Below are positions 21,941-22,096 of a stretch of 22,096 bases of DNA, one piece after another. Each line of letters opens with the position of its first letter. Within the stretch, counting starts at the first letter, position 1. This stretch comes from Protostelium mycophagum. Lineage: Eukaryota > Evosea > Variosea > Protosteliida > Protosteliaceae. The position numbers and the translations under genes are program-made. The stretch lies in assembly GCA_002081555.1 (NCBI GenBank), contig MZNV01002860.1, positions 1-22,096 on the forward strand. The letters run 5' to 3'. The notes under the pieces are model-generated. The model was given only the letters and a program-made list of their open reading frames with translations. It was not told the DNA's origin and made no database searches.

Positions 21941-22096
21941 CTAAAAGCACTGCTGAGGGACCTGCTTCTCTTGGGGAGTACCTGAAGGGATGAGCAATGA
22001 GCACTCAAAGATCAAATAGTCACTCTTATCATTGTTCCAGTTGAAAACAGTGAAGCTGTTTCTTCCTTGAGAGGAGATTGCTCTTCCTTGAGAGTC
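21821..22096 (-). repeat. Right arm of the inverted repeat (continues past the window)
   Basis: This is the reverse-complement partner of 21401-21679. Similarity runs through coding and 3' flanking sequence alike and continues to the last base of the window, so the arm is longer than what is seen. Confidence 0.93.
21941..22096 (-). CDS. 3' end of a near-identical paralogue of the two-module secreted protein (partial)
   Basis: The minus-strand frame entering at 22096 encodes 51 residues and a TAG at 21943-21941. It starts DSQGRAISSQGRNSF and ends KQVPQQCF, the same ending as the gene to its left. By eye it differs by about five residues, clustered at FECSLLIPSG versus FEYSSLIPTG. The open frame and mostly conservative changes suggest a functional copy rather than a pseudogene, although only the tail is visible. 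Confidence 0.85.
   Translation of the reverse strand, partial: DSQGRAISSQGRNSFTVFNWNNDKSDYLIFECSLLIPSGTPQEKQVPQQCF

Overview
This is a gene-dense, intron-rich eukaryotic window. The introns are short (mostly about 30-110 nt, GT-AG) and the spliced reading frames close without a break. The gene content points to an amoebozoan: a receptor fused to a phosphatidylinositol phosphate kinase (a GPCR-PIPK, known from Dictyostelium RpkA and from oomycetes), a canonical actin, a BPI/LBP-like secreted protein and small secreted proteins. A variosean or protosteloid amoeba is my guess. That placement is inference, since no rRNA or other marker is present. All gene models were spliced by hand; phases were checked at each junction and each complete model ends on an in-frame stop.

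Layout, left to right. (1) 5' end of an actin gene (minus, 1-204). (2) A divergent upstream region with three CACGTG boxes, a TATA box and an imperfect two-unit tandem repeat (797-1215). (3) A 9-exon cytochrome b5-acyl-CoA dehydrogenase fusion (plus, 1319-3412, 510 aa). (4) A 10-exon IPT/TIG-domain protein, probably a transcription factor (minus, 4157-7193, 583 aa), with a duplicated small exon. (5) A small secreted cysteine-rich protein (minus, 7335-7746). (6) A 17-exon GPCR-PIPK (plus, 8182-11515, 686 aa). (7) A 17-exon chromatin-type protein with two PHD fingers, a Tudor-like segment, a SPOC-like domain and a PIN-like C-terminal region (plus, 12210-17368, 1176 aa). (8) An 11-exon BPI/LBP/CETP-like secreted protein (minus, 17465-19306, 464 aa), tail-to-tail with gene 7 and separated by 96 bp. 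(9) An 8-exon secreted protein made of two related modules (plus, 20153-21556, 356 aa). (10) The 3' end of a near-identical paralogue of gene 9 in the opposite direction (minus, 21941-22096), which forms a large inverted repeat.

There is no operon logic: neighbours are mostly divergent or convergent and functionally mixed. The most notable items are the GPCR-PIPK, the unusual PHD/PHD/SPOC/PIN architecture, the cytochrome b5-ACAD fusion, and the recent inverted duplication at the right edge. Two short sequence families also recur in introns and intergenic DNA: TGACGTCA palindromes and a TCTACAACG/CGTTGTAGA motif.
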